DNA of 64,000 bases from Pisolithus tinctorius (GCA_024663395.1 JANFAH010000026.1:248001-312000), one strand, 5' to 3'; shown: positions 13,384 to 25,848, numbered from the stretch's first letter. Translations and numbers: made by a program. Notes: generated from the sequence alone by a model not told the origin.

Positions 13384-16300
13384 TCACGCCCCAACTTGAA
13401 GTACCCTAAACGGATCGGATCCTCCACTCTCCATTCCAGCGATCACAGCCTGCCTCACGACGCCCAGATACTCTCCTAACCTCCGCCCATCCGGCTGCAG
13501 GAAATCGTCGTAGAGCTTGTACCTTGAATCGGCGACGATGTTGGCGAGTTCCAGGGCGACGCAGAGGTTCCTGTATTAATTCATGGCACGTGCACAAGTT
13601 AGACCTATTCCCGCATAGGGTGACAGTAGTGGACGAACCCTGGGATATGTTCCCTTGACGTGTACAACATGACATGTAATCGAAGGATCAGCTCCGGCAC
13701 ATATATCTGTCTCACCCTCAACATCTCCAGATGTCTTCGATCCACTGCAAACAACGTGACATCAACACAGCTGTAATATCGCTGAAAGGCGAGATGCGCG
13801 CACCTCCTCCATCCGCTGTTTGCTCAGGAAGCATCCAATCTTCCGTCAACAATTTCACGATCGCTTCATAACATTGTTCGATGAGTTCCTGTTCAAAAGC
13901 GAGCGATTCAGCACCAGTCACGAAGCAAAAGAGAAAGGCATCGCCCGACCTTATAATCTCTCAACCACTCCGCTCTAGTATCCTTGTTCATCAGCGACAC
14001 CTCCAGCGAGCGGCACTCCGTTACACGATCGAGAAGTTCCCAAATATTGAAGAATTGTCGATAATGAAGGTACTCCGTCGCACGATCTTCGGGTTCACTA
14101 ATCGCGGCGATTTCGGGAGGGAGCATGTCGAGAAGCTTTCGGGCGAGGTTGACGCGCCCGGTGCCTGTGCAAATGATGGTTAGGACGGGTGTGCTGCAAG
14201 TTCGGGGAGATGAAGGGTGATATACCGAGGAAATACCGTAAGATGACCGTTGCCTGCTCGAGGGCTGTATCGTATGTAGCTTCCATAAGCGATGTCCATT
14301 CTATCGAACGCAGAAGTAACATTTCTACGTTCGAAGGTTCGGGTTGCAGCGCGATAATAGACGGCAAGGGTCCCCTGAGTGGCGGAAGATGCTGGAGAAT
14401 GTCAATTCACACGTCGCTCAGAAGAGTAAGGACAAAACAAAAACGCACCTCAAACGCTTTTTCAATCGTCCGTTCAGCCGTGACAATGGCGACGGTGTTT
14501 ACGTCTAGCCCGTGTTCGCGGGCGCGTGTCAGAGCCAGTCGTCGTTCTTTGATGTCCGCCGAGAGATCGAGGGACGTGAGGAACATGGCATATCGCTCTA
14601 CAGCGTTGTCACCCAAAGCACCAGCGTACATGGCTATGAGTTCTCTTTGGCCAGCAGCCTGGATGATACGATGAGACTCAGCCCATTGGACCATGTGACG
14701 TTAGGACTGACCTCTAACACCTGGAGATATGCCTCCAGGACGACTTGAGTCGCCAGCGGTGGTGTATAAATCTCGATCATTTGCAGGAAGAGACATAAGT
14801 GGGCAAAGAAACGGGTCATAGTTGGGTACCTGATGTACTGTCAGAGCAATCACTAAGAATGCAGTAGCGGGACGCACTCGGACGAGTCTGGGTCGTATAT
14901 CCCATCTCTCAAACCAGCTGCAAAGGTGTCGAGCAACGGCTGTATGCGGTTAAGGATGATGGCAAGTTGAGATACATGGAAGGCGTTGTCCGCTGGAGGC
15001 CTGTCAAAAAGTCAGTGAGAGCAAGGAAGAGGGTTACGAATCTTACCCATCCTCGACCACCACTCCGCCGAGCGTCTCCAGCGCAGAAGTAACTTCCTTC
15101 TGCCACTCTTCTTCCTCCTCTTCGTCTGGGCCATTCAAAGGCGCTGGCATCTCCTCAAGTGCTGCTAAAGCTCCCTCCCAAAAGCACCCTTTGAGCTTTA
15201 ACATTTCTGAACTTTGCTTCTCTTCGCAGAGAATGCTGATTTGGACCCAAAGATGATCCTCCCATGTGCGACATGCCGACCTGAGGACGGTGAACGTCTG
15301 CGGCGTAGGAGTGAGCGCTGCATACACAACCCGCTCCGGATCAGAAAGGTTAGGCTGTAAGGAACGCGTTAACGGAACACGAAAGCGTAAGGTAATGAAC
15401 TCACGTTCAAAGCAGCACGTACGCAGGTCGATTTCCAGAGGCGTCGGCGTTGATTTCCCTGCCATCCCTCCGCGTCGTCCTCGTCATCTAACCCATCGTC
15501 ACACTGCTCATTCGCTTCGCACCGCTTGAATTCCACACACAAAAATCAAATGGAGACTGTGAAGACGTACTTATTGCTCGCCATTGGAACAGCAGCGATC
15601 CTCGAATACTAGCAGCTCTCCATGGCTGATGTGCTCTGCGACATAGTTCGACCGCGTCGTCTAGCCGTCCAGCTCGAATGAACGAATAGATAGCTTGCGC
15701 GAGTGATTTTTCGAATGCCTATGGCGGGTCCATGATTCGGGATCCAGTATAAGCAGACACATAATTGCATACCGCATCATCAGCAGCGAGTGTCTTCCCA
15801 TCTCCTCGATTGACCGCATCCGGATCCATCTCTCTCACCAGACCCTCCCTCGCACCCGCACCTGTCCTCAATCCCTGCATCACGTTATACTTTGTAAACT
15901 TCCAGTATCCAGTGGTAACTTCGGGATGCTGAACTGTGGATGCTGTTTCGTGTAGCCACTCTCGGACGACGACGAGCTCAGACAAGAGGGGTGAAGCGTG
16001 CATGATTGCCTGTGCGAGGGTGGATGTGGGCGTGAATGGGTTCTGTGCGAGGAGGGTTTGGGGGTGGATGTGTGATGCGGGTTCCATTTTGCGTGCGCTA
16101 TACCAAGGTCAGCGACGGGGTGCTCGTGTTCGACGGCGCGCACCTACGGCATCAAGGCCTGCAAGAGTCCCCATGTATTGGCTTCCATGCGCAGAGCGTC
16201 CAACTCTGCTTGTGAGACATCAGCCGATGCTGTACGCTCGAGCTCGTCGATTCTAATAGCGTGACCAGGGTGAGTGAGGTTGGACGCGGACGAGACACGC

Positions 16301-16438
16301 AACGTACTTGTCGCGACACAGATGCCGCAATCTTGGAGCAAAGCCAGTTGAGGGGTCCAGCAGAGCTGCAAGGTCGTCTTTGAGGCCCTGGCATGTTGTG
16401 AGGACCTCTGCACAGGCTGCGTACAGCGAGTCTGACAT
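13384..16438 (-). CDS. nup84: Nucleoporin Nup84/Nup107 of the Y-shaped scaffold complex
   Basis: A structural alpha-solenoid component of the nuclear pore outer ring. The start is MSDSLYAACAEVLTTCQG at 16438 and the stop is at 13384-13386 after RVLQVGA. About ten introns are implied. The exon translations form one helix-rich protein of roughly 850 residues with blocks diagnostic of the Nup84/Nup107 family: TGYWKFTKYNVMQGLR, LDDAVELCRRAHQPWRAASI followed by RGSLLF, TWEDHLWVQISILCEE, MTRFFAHLCLFLQMI, the stretch RELIAMYAGALGDNAVERYA, HYRQFFNIWELLDRV, and NLCVALELANIVADSRYKLY near the end. Two acidic tracts (EEEEEEW near 15.1 kb, DDEDDAE near 15.48 kb) interrupt the solenoid. It shares a 64-bp gap with the next gene on the same strand. 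No catalytic activity is expected. Confidence 0.9.
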
Positions 16439-16501
16439 ATTATTTGTGGTGGTCAAGTTGTGAAGATGACTGCACAAGTATGTACACTATTGTGATAAGC
16501 C

Positions 16502-16973
16502 TCACGCCCCCCACTCGTCAACGGACTCGACCTCAGATGGAATAACAGCATGATCAGGGAACCACCCCCATCTGGTGAACTCGATGCGCGACTCTCCAAG
16601 TATGCCAGTGCAGACAGACACCCCCTCGCCTTCGAGAGCACGTTTCTGGAGTGCACCGAGTCCGCTGTGGTCGGCTACGATGCCAGAGGTGGATATGACC
16701 CGGTGCCAGGGTGCACTTGAGGATGTTTGACCGAGTAGTTTGGCCACTGAGGATAATCAGACCGGTCGAGGAGACGGATTCAAGGGAGAACATACGTTGG
16801 TTGACACGTCTGGCTTGACGAGGTGCACCGGCCAATTTAGCGATATGCCCGCACGATGTAACCTTTTGCGGGGGGATCAACTGGATAAGATTGTAAACCT
16901 GCCCACAGTCAGCATGACTCGAGGAAGATGCGTATGTACGTACGCAAGCATTGAACTGGGCTGCGTCGTCCAT
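16502..16973 (-). CDS. atl1: Alkyltransferase-like protein (MGMT fold, Cys replaced by Trp)
   Basis: Three exons: 16973-16944, 16898-16796 and 16745-16502, with introns of 45 and 50 bp. The start MDDAAQFNAC at 16973 is preferred over an in-frame Met 33 bp upstream because it matches the usual length. The product has the DNA-binding helix-turn-helix of O6-methylguanine-DNA methyltransferases (VTSCGHIAKLAGAPRQARRV). The acceptor motif PCHRV reads PWHRV, so it cannot accept alkyl groups. Proteins of this type (Schizosaccharomyces pombe Atl1) bind O6-alkylguanine, flip it out and hand the lesion to nucleotide excision repair. The length of about 120-130 residues is normal for an ATL. It acts in the nucleus. 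The identification rests on the motif and overall pattern and is strong. Confidence 0.92.
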
Positions 16974-17056
16974 CTGACGGGTCGGAGGGGATGATGGCCT
17001 GTGCACGTCTTATATCACTGCACTGGCCACAGCCAGGTCGTCCATGGATACCGGAT

Positions 17057-17732
17057 GGATTTCGATCACGTCGCACCCCTCAGGAACGACATCATCCGTT
17101 TGGCACATACTCTCCAGGTGTCCCGCCCCGGAGGTTCATCTACCTTATTGACCGTTCGATTAGAACTTCTATTTGGAACTACCGGCGAACTTGACGGACA
17201 ACTGGGTTCACACCACGACATCTCACCCCGCGACATTCTTCTCCTTGTTCTGAGAAATGCACAGTTTTTGAAGTTGCCCAATATGCCAGGTGCATTTCGA
17301 GCTGGTTGTCCGTTCCATCAAGGAATTTCTTGCACTCATCCTTCGGTTCCGCAGATGCCTTCCTGCCGTTTGCATTAAAGTAGACTGCCCTTCTGTCCTC
17401 ATCCTGCTTTCTTCCTGGGGCTACTGGGACTAACGGACTTGGCAAACTTGAGCTTGTACGTGCAGGTGAAATTTACACTCGTCTAATGTATGTACCTTCT
17501 GAGTACTTCACCCGGGCTGGTGACGTTGTTATATGCTCGCTACTTCAGGTCACAAGTGGCGGCGGGACAGCGGATCGGAGTGACAGTGCAGCACTTGGGG
17601 AAGGGAAAGGATATGGTTGATTCACCCCAAAAATCCGATGCTGGGTATGAGATGGACATGGACGAAGACGACGATTCCGGAGTGCGAACGAGGGCCTGTT
17701 CGGTAACACAATTAAGTACAGTTATCCCGTAA
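17057..17732 (+). CDS. Uncharacterised gene model, exon structure unresolved
   Basis: A plus-strand gene probably starts just upstream of, and divergent from, the alkyltransferase-like gene, for example at MDFDHVAPLRNDIIRLAHTL (17057). Several overlapping frames look coding and carry plausible introns: LRNAQFLKLPNMP near 17.26 kb, HFELVVRSIKEFLALILRFR near 17.3 kb, and an acidic tail YEMDMDEDDDSGV near 17.65 kb. I could not find one splice path that joins them convincingly, and no family was recognised. The 3' part runs up to the inverted end at 17,722, so the gene may be truncated by a transposon. The minus-strand frame across the same bases is considered a shadow. Confidence 0.35.
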
Positions 17733-18262
17733 AATATACAAGCTGTGTCAGGGGCGCCCCAAAAAGGGTTAGCGGGGGTCGCACGCCCCCCCAGCAGCGT
17801 TCCGTCCAGTTCCGAAGGGAGGCAGCGTTATGTAAGCGACCAAGTTCAGCGTACAGGACGGTGTTCGCGCAATTGCGAGGTCGTCAACGTGCGTAGGATG
17901 CAAGTGCGAGAGGCGGGCGGTTATACGCGTCCACGGCGCATTCCCTCGTCGCGTCTGCCTATTTTCTCTCGGGTCTGAACAGCGTGATCATGTAGTACCA
18001 GTGTAGTATGGTATTGTACTCTGTCGCCGCTCCTCATATACATATAGCATGTCCCCACACTGAGTGCAATCATGGAACATGCACATAGTGCCGCAGGCGC
18101 ATGGGCAGCGACGAGCCCGACACCGACAGCTTAGTAAGCTTACCGGATCTGGAAGGGTCTATTGGTAGAGGCCGAGGGGCTACAAAGGACTACAGAAAGA
18201 GCCGACTACAAAGTGCGTAAAGTACATAGAATGGCAGGGATAAGTTGGAAATAAGTGACGAA
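17733..18262. other. Region with no recognised gene, left flank of the 8-kb transposon
   Basis: GC-rich in the first half, with short plus-strand frames lacking any known domain. It ends in GACGAA (18,257-18,262), the left target duplication of the transposon that follows. Confidence 0.4.
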
Positions 18263-18729
18263 TATGGCGTAAAATCTGCACATTTATTTTTCGCGGCCGC
18301 ACCGCCACACCACCGCGCCCATTCGGCCGCGTCGTTACTTGTCACGGTCGCACAACCGCACTACCGCGCCCTCTCAACCGCGTCGTTACCTTCCGCAACC
18401 ACGCCACCGCGCTCATTCGACCGCGTCATTACTTTTCGTGGTCGCGCAACCGCACTACCGCGCCCTTTCAGCCGCGTCGTTACCTTCCGCAACCACACCA
18501 CCGCGCCCTCTCAGCCGCATCGTTACCCTCCGCAACCACACCACTCGACCGCATGTCGCTTTATATATATATATATATATAATATAACCATACTATGTGT
18601 ATATTCGTATATGCCTACATAACATAACAATCAATCCCTGCGCATTAATGATTGAATTTTGCATGAGGTATATAGAAACAACAATGATTGTATTGGCTAG
18701 TAAATTTACCAAGTGGTGGCGAACACGAA
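18263..18729 (+). repeat. Left terminal inverted repeat of the 8-kb transposon
   Basis: Contains GC-rich degenerate tandem blocks (GCGTCGTTAC and similar motifs), a TA microsatellite near 18,561-18,583 and an AT-rich inner part. It matches the reverse complement of 25,849-26,315, with a few differences, several at CpG sites. Confidence 0.9.
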
Positions 18730-18906
18730 TGTCTTCGTCTTCGATGACAAGGTGATCTCATATCAATGTTAGTTGTTTGACACGTTTGGGCAGACGTTAT
18801 CGCTGGAAATCACAAATCACATTGAATGAAGCATTACGAACATCAGTCTACTGTTAGGGACAGACGTATAGTGAGTGGGGAGGGGAGAGGGAATGGTTGG
18901 CAAGTT

Positions 18907-20357
18907 CACAGATCAATATCGGAGACATCATCATCCTTCAGCAACGTCATTTGATCGAATTGAGCGGACCATGGGTTGGGCGGGGTGTTGTCATCGCTGT
19001 CAGACAGGAGCTCTTTCACCATCACCGGCCCAGAAATGGGCCCCGCAGGTTGACAAGGCCAGGTGGGCAGTGCGTTTGCGTTAACTGTAGATATTGCTCA
19101 GTTAGCATGTCGTCATAGAGCTGGGAACACATGACTTACGATCCTTGCGTTTCTTGCGGAAGGACCGCCGATCCGTCGCCTCGGGGGAGGATAAGACGGT
19201 GATCGGGCGAGACCTCTTGCCTACTCGAAGAAAACCCATTAATTCTGTTAGTAAAGATGATAGCGCTGGAAATCGTTACCTGTCTCAGCCACAGCGTTGA
19301 TGTTGAGCTCAGCGACAGAGCTCGAGAGTTCAATCACTTCACTCCCCTCGTCACTCATCGCCTCGATGTCCGTTCCCACAATGTCCGACTCAACTTTCCA
19401 CTTGTTGAAAACAGCAAGTGGAACCGGGTTTCGGGTAACTGTTCAAAAAATATGAGTGATCGCAACTATCGCGCCGTAGTGACGTACCAAACCACAAGTT
19501 ACTATCGGCTATACTTGCCTTCTGACGTCCCTTGAAACGAGCAAGAACAATACCGTTTGGGCGGACCGCTGTGGAGAGCTCGAGTTTCCCATTATTCGGA
19601 ATGAGAAGTTGCCAGTCAGGTTGAGTCTGGGAAGCGGTATTAGCCTGCTCACGACGCGCATCGAAATGTTCGAAGACTTTGGGGAACCAAGAACGAAGAT
19701 GGGTGGTGACGTCGTCATGGGACCACGATGTGTCAATTTCGATCGTTTGTTGCAGGTAACATCCATGATCTTCGAGCTGCTGGATGAATATCTTCCTATC
19801 TGCAAGCGGTAGGGGTAAGGGGTCTTTCAGCAACCGACCATTAGCCTTGATTTCGATTTGCGATGTAAGAATCTGCACATTGGAATGAAGAAACAGACTT
19901 ACATCCAATCCACAAGTTACGATGGCGACGGAACTGACATGAAATTTCTGACTACTTGCGTGCCTCTGAGATGACACCTAGAATAGAATACTTAATCTGA
20001 ACGATCCAGACGTACCACTGGAAATACTTGCCTTGCGCTCGGTAGTAGAAGTTGCCTTCTGGACTAGCTTTGAAGTTTTCGTTGCTAGCGCCTCGCGACG
20101 GGGATCCAATTGAGCAACCTGAGACAAGCCGGTGGGACGTTTGTTAGCAAGGCCTTCGAATATTCTCGCCACATTTGACGAGCCGGATACGGCAGGGTGA
20201 GGTTGGATGGCAACCGAGGTACCATCAGCGTTGCGATGCTTGCTTATCCCATGCAGACATTCCAAGCAGTGGGCGGCGTTGTCTTTTTGGGGGAAGAACA
20301 CTTCACAGTCGCAAGTACCATCACCGCCCCGGCAGAGGCCCTCCCTGGCTGGCATCG
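18907..20357 (-). CDS. Transposon accessory protein with N-terminal Cys motif and NLS-like tail
   Basis: The start MPAREGLCRGGDGTCDCEVF at 20357 is followed by further Cys/His (HCLECLHGISKHRNADG), which look like a small zinc-binding knuckle. The middle has SQIEIKANGRLLKDPLPLPL and DWQLLIPNNGKLELSTAVRP, and an exon near 19.15 kb ends in basic residues (TDRRSFRKKRKD). After an intron the last exon ends in DDVSDIDL with its stop at 18907-18909. It lies 80 bp downstream of the transposase on the same strand inside the inverted repeats, so it probably assists transposition or DNA binding. No known family was recognised. Confidence 0.65.
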
Positions 20358-20436
20358 ATACGGGCAAGAACAAACGGGGCGTAAAGACAGACGAACAGAG
20401 CACTGTGCAATTTATAATTGGTGCCAGCATACTAGA

Positions 20437-22373
20437 TCAAAGTTTAAGACTTAGTAAGTAATATGACAACGTGGATAGAGCCTGGCACCATAGACGTGCC
20501 CGGGAATACCAAATTGAGTCCGCTAACGAAATGTCTACGTCTTTGGCCGCACGTCGACCAATGCGAATAGTTTCAATTGTCGGATATCCGTCCGAGCCCC
20601 ACTCCGCTGGCGTCAACCCGAAATTCTCTGGTGTGATGTCCTGAGCAATTACCTCACGAAGACCACTGAAAAAGATTAGCTCGTCTTCATCACTCCTAAA
20701 CGGATTTCGAAGCGAGGGTACGTGCACAGCTTCATGGTTAATATGTACTTGCTGTTGATGTGCGATCACATCGGCCGTATCCGTTACTTCATCGTCAGCG
20801 AGGCCAAGTCCCTCAAGCTCTTCATGATCTTCACGATCTTGGTATACGCCAAACTTGATTTGACCTAACAGGCGCATATCCTTGTATATGTATATCACGG
20901 AATGAGTAGAGTAGTAAACTAACGAAACTGAAATCTTACCTTGGGACTCTTGTTGTTAGCACTTGGGCCACCTATCGGGTGGCAATTCCACTCCTCTCGA
21001 AACACCTGACAATCGTGATTGATATCGTCGAGGAAAAGTATATGGAGTAACCAGATATGCGACGCGTTGTCGACATCAAGCAAGTGAATACGTTCAAGCC
21101 GAGTGAAGAATGCGCGCCAGCGTCTGGCGAACTGAGATCCGACTTCGACCCACAAACGCTCAATACGACAATTTCGAGTTGATCTAGATTCATGTGTGAT
21201 TAGCAACAACGAATACAAAAATAATGTAAAATATACTTACGTTCCCCAGATAAACGAGCCTCGGTGGTGGCCATTCTTCATAATGACGTAGGTTGCGACG
21301 TCAAGGTTCTCACCACCGCGGTCTCCACGTACGTGGGAAGGCATACTATATTCTTCAATCGCTTGTTTAAATACGTGAAGGACGGTCGCCGACCGATTAT
21401 TATCGCTAGCACGTATCGCAGTAACCTAAGAATGAATCAACGAATGTTGCGAGTTAGACGACTGATAAACGTACCGTGCGGCAAAACCCATCGATGAATC
21501 CATGGATAACGATCCCCCACCGAATCAATTTGTGGTGACCATCCATGTGCCATAACGCATTGGGCCGCTTGACATGATACTTGCGCCTGGTCTTCGTACG
21601 GCGGTCTCGTAAAGCTTGACCGAGGCGATCCACCCTAGAAAGCGACTGGATTACACGGCGATACTGAATGCGAACCCCCTGTGCCCGCATGAACCCAATG
21701 ATATAACGAAGTCCAGATTCCGGCCGTCTCTTCTTAAATTCCTTGACGAGATTGTCGAGGTCCGCATCGCTAATCTCAGTGTACGTACGCTCAATGCCGT
21801 GGCACCTCATGTAAAGGCGCAGAGTATTTCGATGGATTCCGAGAAGGCGCGCGAGTTCAGTGGAACGAATGTGTCTTGAGTTTGAAACGACCTCCTTGAG
21901 AATGTCGATGTCGATGACCTTCCTCGGCCGTCCTCGTAAACCGGTGTGAACTTCTGCTACCGGCTTTGGTATTTCTACGTTCTCATCAACACTAAGCATG
22001 AAGAATGTGTATGTTAGGCTGATAGCGTTGAGAACCATTTTTTTAAGTTTGCTCACCAAGTCCTCATGCTGTCTCGATAGCGTGCAATCGCTGCATACAG
22101 CTTCCCAACTAGCTCAGTGGCGTCCGAGAGCCACTCGGACAGGTCAGCGCCCACACGGTCTTCTTCAATCGCTGTAAGGAGATGTATCGCGTTTCCTTCC
22201 AGAAAGCCGAGATGACACTCGAGGCGAATTAGATCGTTGTCCTCTTGGGTCCACACTTGGAAAGCACGCCGATAAATGTCGGAGAGCGAATCGACCACCA
22301 CGATGAGGTTTTCTGGCCACGGTGTGGTATTTGCGGGCAGCTGAGGGATGGAACTGGGAAGCGATGTCGCCAT
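20437..22373 (-). CDS. Integrase-core (DDE) transposase of the 8-kb transposon
   Basis: The start is MATSLPSSIPQLPANTTPWP at 22373. A helix-turn-helix region (STELARLLGIHRNTLRLYMR) and a linker with GRPRKVIDIDIL precede the catalytic core. The first Asp is in ALWHMDGHHKLIRWG, the second in HVRGDRGGENLD and the Glu in TRNCRIERLWVEV, with about 34 residues between second Asp and Glu, as in retroviral-type integrases and IS3. At least three introns are needed, near 22.03, 21.45 and 21.2 kb. The C-terminal part (FFSGLREVIAQDITPENFGL, IRIGRRAAKDVDI) is typical of this fungal and fish transposase family. I see no frame disruption, so it may be active. It is divergently oriented to the BTB gene with 143 bp between starts. 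Confidence 0.88.
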
Positions 22374-22516
22374 CGATGGGATGGGTCTTCGAGCTTGAAG
22401 CCCAAACCCCGGAACGCGACGTAACAGTACGTGGGACGTATGAGAACACAAGGCAACAAATAAACAATAACATATATAATTTCCCTTACTGTTCCATCAG
22501 CCGTTTCGCCTTAATC

Positions 22517-23459
22517 ATGACTGAATCAGCGCCAGTGACAGTCACCCGCCATCCTGAATTTTATTTCGAAAATGGCACGTTCATCTTCCGGGTCGAGAAT
22601 ACGCTGTACAAACTCAATCACGACATCTTGGTGAACGAGTCCAAACTCTTCGCTGACGTCTTTTCGCTTGGCCAATACGCGCCAGACAGCCAGGAGGGGA
22701 AGGTTGATGGGCAACCAATTATTCTCGGTGGAAAAAATTTGACTGCGCAAACTTTTGATTTGTTCGTCGAATTCAAGTTCATGTGGTAAGTCTCTGAGCA
22801 CTCCCCTGATGGTGACCCTTACTGAATTCGCTCGTTCTAGTCCCCGTCCTTCCGCCAAATATTCCTTGGATGACCTCAAGAACTTGCTGGAATTCGTCCG
22901 CCATTTCCAATGCAGCGCCCGTATGCTCAGCTTTGTCACCTCTTGCGTCATCGAGAGAGCATACTTCTTCCACCCTTCCGAACTCGTTTATCTAGGCATC
23001 GAGTACAAGATTCGGGCCATCTTCGAAAGAGGTTTCACTAGGCTTTGCGAAGTCCCGCTGACGAAGATTAAGAAGTCTCACCGTGTCCGGATGGGGATGG
23101 ATACTTACGTCGCATATGTCTATGTCAGGTCCCATTTGGACGAGTACATCCGCATGGTCGCTGCAGAATTTCCTCCCATTGTGCATTCTAGCAGCTGTCA
23201 GGATCACAAAGGGTGTGCCGAGGATTGGGCTGCGGTGTGGTGGAACGGTATGGGGCGACTCCTCCTTGATGGAAGGAACCCGCGGCGTTTGGACGAAGCT
23301 ATCGATCACTTCAAAGGATTGCAATTTGGCCGGGTCGGTGTGGATTGTAAGAGGCATATGTTTTCACATATAATGAACCTGAACAAACCACTTGCGCATT
23401 CTCATCAATTCATTACTCGCGTTAAAGATCGCCTTGTCCACAAAATCATACCTACGTAG
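22517..23459 (+). CDS. BTB/POZ-domain-like protein carried in the transposon
   Basis: Two exons (22,517-22,785 and 22,841-23,459). The N-terminal part YFENGTFIFRVENTLYKLNH followed by DILVNESKLFADVF is the BTB fold pattern of the large Agaricomycete BTB family, in which the domain usually mediates dimerisation or cullin-3 binding. The C-terminal helical part (SLDDLKNLLEFVRHFQCSAR and a Cys-containing middle) resembles the family's variable tail. The length of about 295 residues is normal. Its position between the two inverted repeats, divergent from the transposase, suggests a captured host gene; a function in the element is not evident. Confidence 0.75.
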
Positions 23460-24189
23460 TCGTTGTACAAAGAGATGTAGCGTCTTATAATGTAACTTGG
23501 GTTTGTCGCAATGTATAGTGCTTCGAGACCTTCAAATTACCGCCGTTTTTAAAACTGAGGGCGCGGCTAAACGAACAAAATCACACACATGTAGTGGCTA
23601 AATTTTAGAATCTGAACATCTCAATCAATTCAAGTCAGATTGCCAGTATTTTTGCAGATTCGGAACCAGGTAAATTAGATTCAGGTTCTTGTATAAAAAT
23701 TAGAATAGTTCTACCGCTATATAAGTCTGAAAAAAACATAGGCTGATTTTACACATATAACCAAGATTGTGATCCAAGTACTGCATATTTCTTCACAAAA
23801 AATTCATATTCTTCGAGCCCTGTGTGTTAACTAGAGGACAGTACCAAAATTATATGTAATTCTGCAGTGTGCTATTGCGATCTGAAGTACTACACCTCGT
23901 ACTATCTTATCTGCACTTGGTGGCTGCTTACTAATCACGTGCTACCCTCCCCCCTTCCAATGCCTCCACGCCTCGCATCTCGAGACTTACTTCAAATAAA
24001 ATCATAGTAGATTATCTTACTATCATAAACGCTGAAATGAAAAGTCGGTGGCCAGGCGAGCGGTGCGCATGAGCAGTGAGTAACCACCTTTGAGCCGCTG
24101 TAGCCATATGGACGACTAGTTGCTGACATAATCATCCTTGTCTGGCCACCGACTTTTCATCTCCACGTTTAGTCAAGTCAAGATTACAG
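23460..24189. other. Non-coding, AT-rich transposon interior with a 19-bp inverted repeat
   Basis: No coding frame is seen. The segment ATGAAAAGTCGGTGGCCAG at 24,037-24,055 is repeated inverted at 24,142-24,160, enclosing 86 bp, so a 124-bp hairpin or a small insertion lies immediately upstream of the first recognisable CWC22 exon. Confidence 0.5.
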
Positions 24190-25816
24190 TCATCCTGGGA
24201 CGCGCTGCACAAATCGATCACCGGTATCGTTAGCCGAGTCAACGTCGCCGACATCAAGCAGGTCGTTCCCGAACCATTCTCAGAAAACCTCATACGAGGT
24301 CGAGGACCGTTCGCCCGCAGCGTCATGAAAGCACAGGCGTCCAGCTTACCCTTTACACCTGTTTTCGCCGCTCTGGTGGCCATTATCAACACAAAACTTC
24401 CTCAAGTAGGAGAGCTCGTCTTAACCCGGCTCATAAGCCAGTTTCGGTGTGCGTTCAAGCGTAACAACAAAGTAAGTCGCAATTCTTTCCCGCCTGTTTT
24501 GAATCGTTGATGTCATGCCGGACAGACCGTTTGTCATTCTTCGACAACTTTCATTGCTCACCTCGTCAATCAAGCTGTCACACATGAGATTATTGCACTT
24601 GAAACCCTCATCTTCCTTCTTGAGCGCCGAACGGACGACTCGATTGAGATTGCGGTTGGATTCATGCGTGAGGTCGGCGCGTTTCTGGCGGAAAACTCTC
24701 CGAAAGCAAATGCGCTCGTTTTCGACCGTTTCCGTGATGTTCTCAACGAGGGGACCATCAGTCATCGCGTACAATATATGATAGAGGTGCTTATGCAGGT
24801 CCGGAAAGACAAGTACAAGGACAACCCAATCATACCAGACGGGTTGGACCTCGTAAAGGAAGAGGAGTTGCAGGCGCAAGAAGGGCTCAGTGAGTTTCTG
24901 TCGTTTGTTACCAGTTTTAGTATTTGAAGCGTTCGGGCAGATATATTCAAGTTCGACCCCAATTACACGGAGAACGAGGAAAAGTACAAAGCAATAAAAG
25001 CTGAGATTCTTGGAGAGGGCTCTGACGATGAATCTGGTCCAGAGGAGTCAAGCAAGGAAGAAGAAGAGCAAGGTACGCGACTCTTTCACTCCTGTGTCAT
25101 AATTTTGACCCTTCGGCGGCCAAAGAACGAGAAGGTATATTGGATCGGACGGGGACGAACTTGGTCAATCTACGACGAATGATATACCTTACTATCATGA
25201 ATGCTCTCAACTACGAAGAAGCGGTCCACAAGCTCTTGAAGATCCAGTCGAAGGAAGGAGAAGAGGTGAGTATCGTTATTTTAATTACTTCAAAATCATA
25301 CTCATGACCGTTGGTTAGATCGAGCTCATCAACATGATTATTGAGTGTTGCTCGCAAGAGCGCTCTTACTCCACCTTCTACGGCCTTGTTGGGGAACGAT
25401 TTAGTCGGCTTAATCGCGTCTGGATGGAGTGTATTGAACAAGCATTCGACAACTACTACCATACCGTTCACCAATACAAGACATCCCGACGACGTTCCCG
25501 ACGCTCACCTACCCCACGGAGAGACTACAGCAAAGGTCACAGTCAGGGCCCGGCTCGGAGCCCGGACAGCTCGCGCGACTACAGGCCACATGGACGCAAC
25601 GGGGAATACACTCGGGAACTTGGTCGCAACTACGTGCGAGACAAGTACCGCGAAGACTTGCGCTCCCCGCCATCTTCCCCTCGTCGGTTTCCCTCACTTC
25701 GTCGATCTCACTCTCCACCTCGTCGATCTCCCTTGATGGAGGAGATGAAGGATGCAGCTTGTCCGGGAGGAGACGGCGAAGTTTTTTTTCATTGGAGTTG
25801 TCAGAGATTTGAATAA
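24190..25816 (+). pseudogene. Captured CWC22 splicing-factor gene, 5'-truncated and internally deleted
   Basis: Exons at 24,190-24,471, 24,526-24,889, 24,941-25,072, 25,126-25,265 and 25,319-25,816 encode the MIF4G part of the spliceosome factor CWC22: ENLIRGRGPFARSVMKAQAS, LPFTPVFAALVAIINTKLPQ, FMREVGAFLAENSPKANALV, HRVQYMIEVLMQVRKDKYKD. The start of the MA3 part follows (NLVNLRRMIYLTIMNALNYE, NMIIECCSQERSYSTFYGLV). The first exon of the normal gene, with its start codon, is not visible. After TVHQYKTS the sequence jumps to an Arg/Ser-rich tail (SRRRSRRSPTPRRD), so most of the MA3 domain is missing. Introns are retained, which means capture happened at DNA level. It could be a chimeric expressed gene or a dead fragment; the intact exon frames argue that decay is limited. 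Confidence 0.85.
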
Positions 25817-25848
25817 CTTCTACGATACCATTCATTGATATGTTCGTG

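Noticed and set aside
17179..17445. Minus-strand ORF opposite the uncharacterised plus-strand gene
   Set aside because: No domain, no conserved splice context, and it overlaps better plus-strand candidates.
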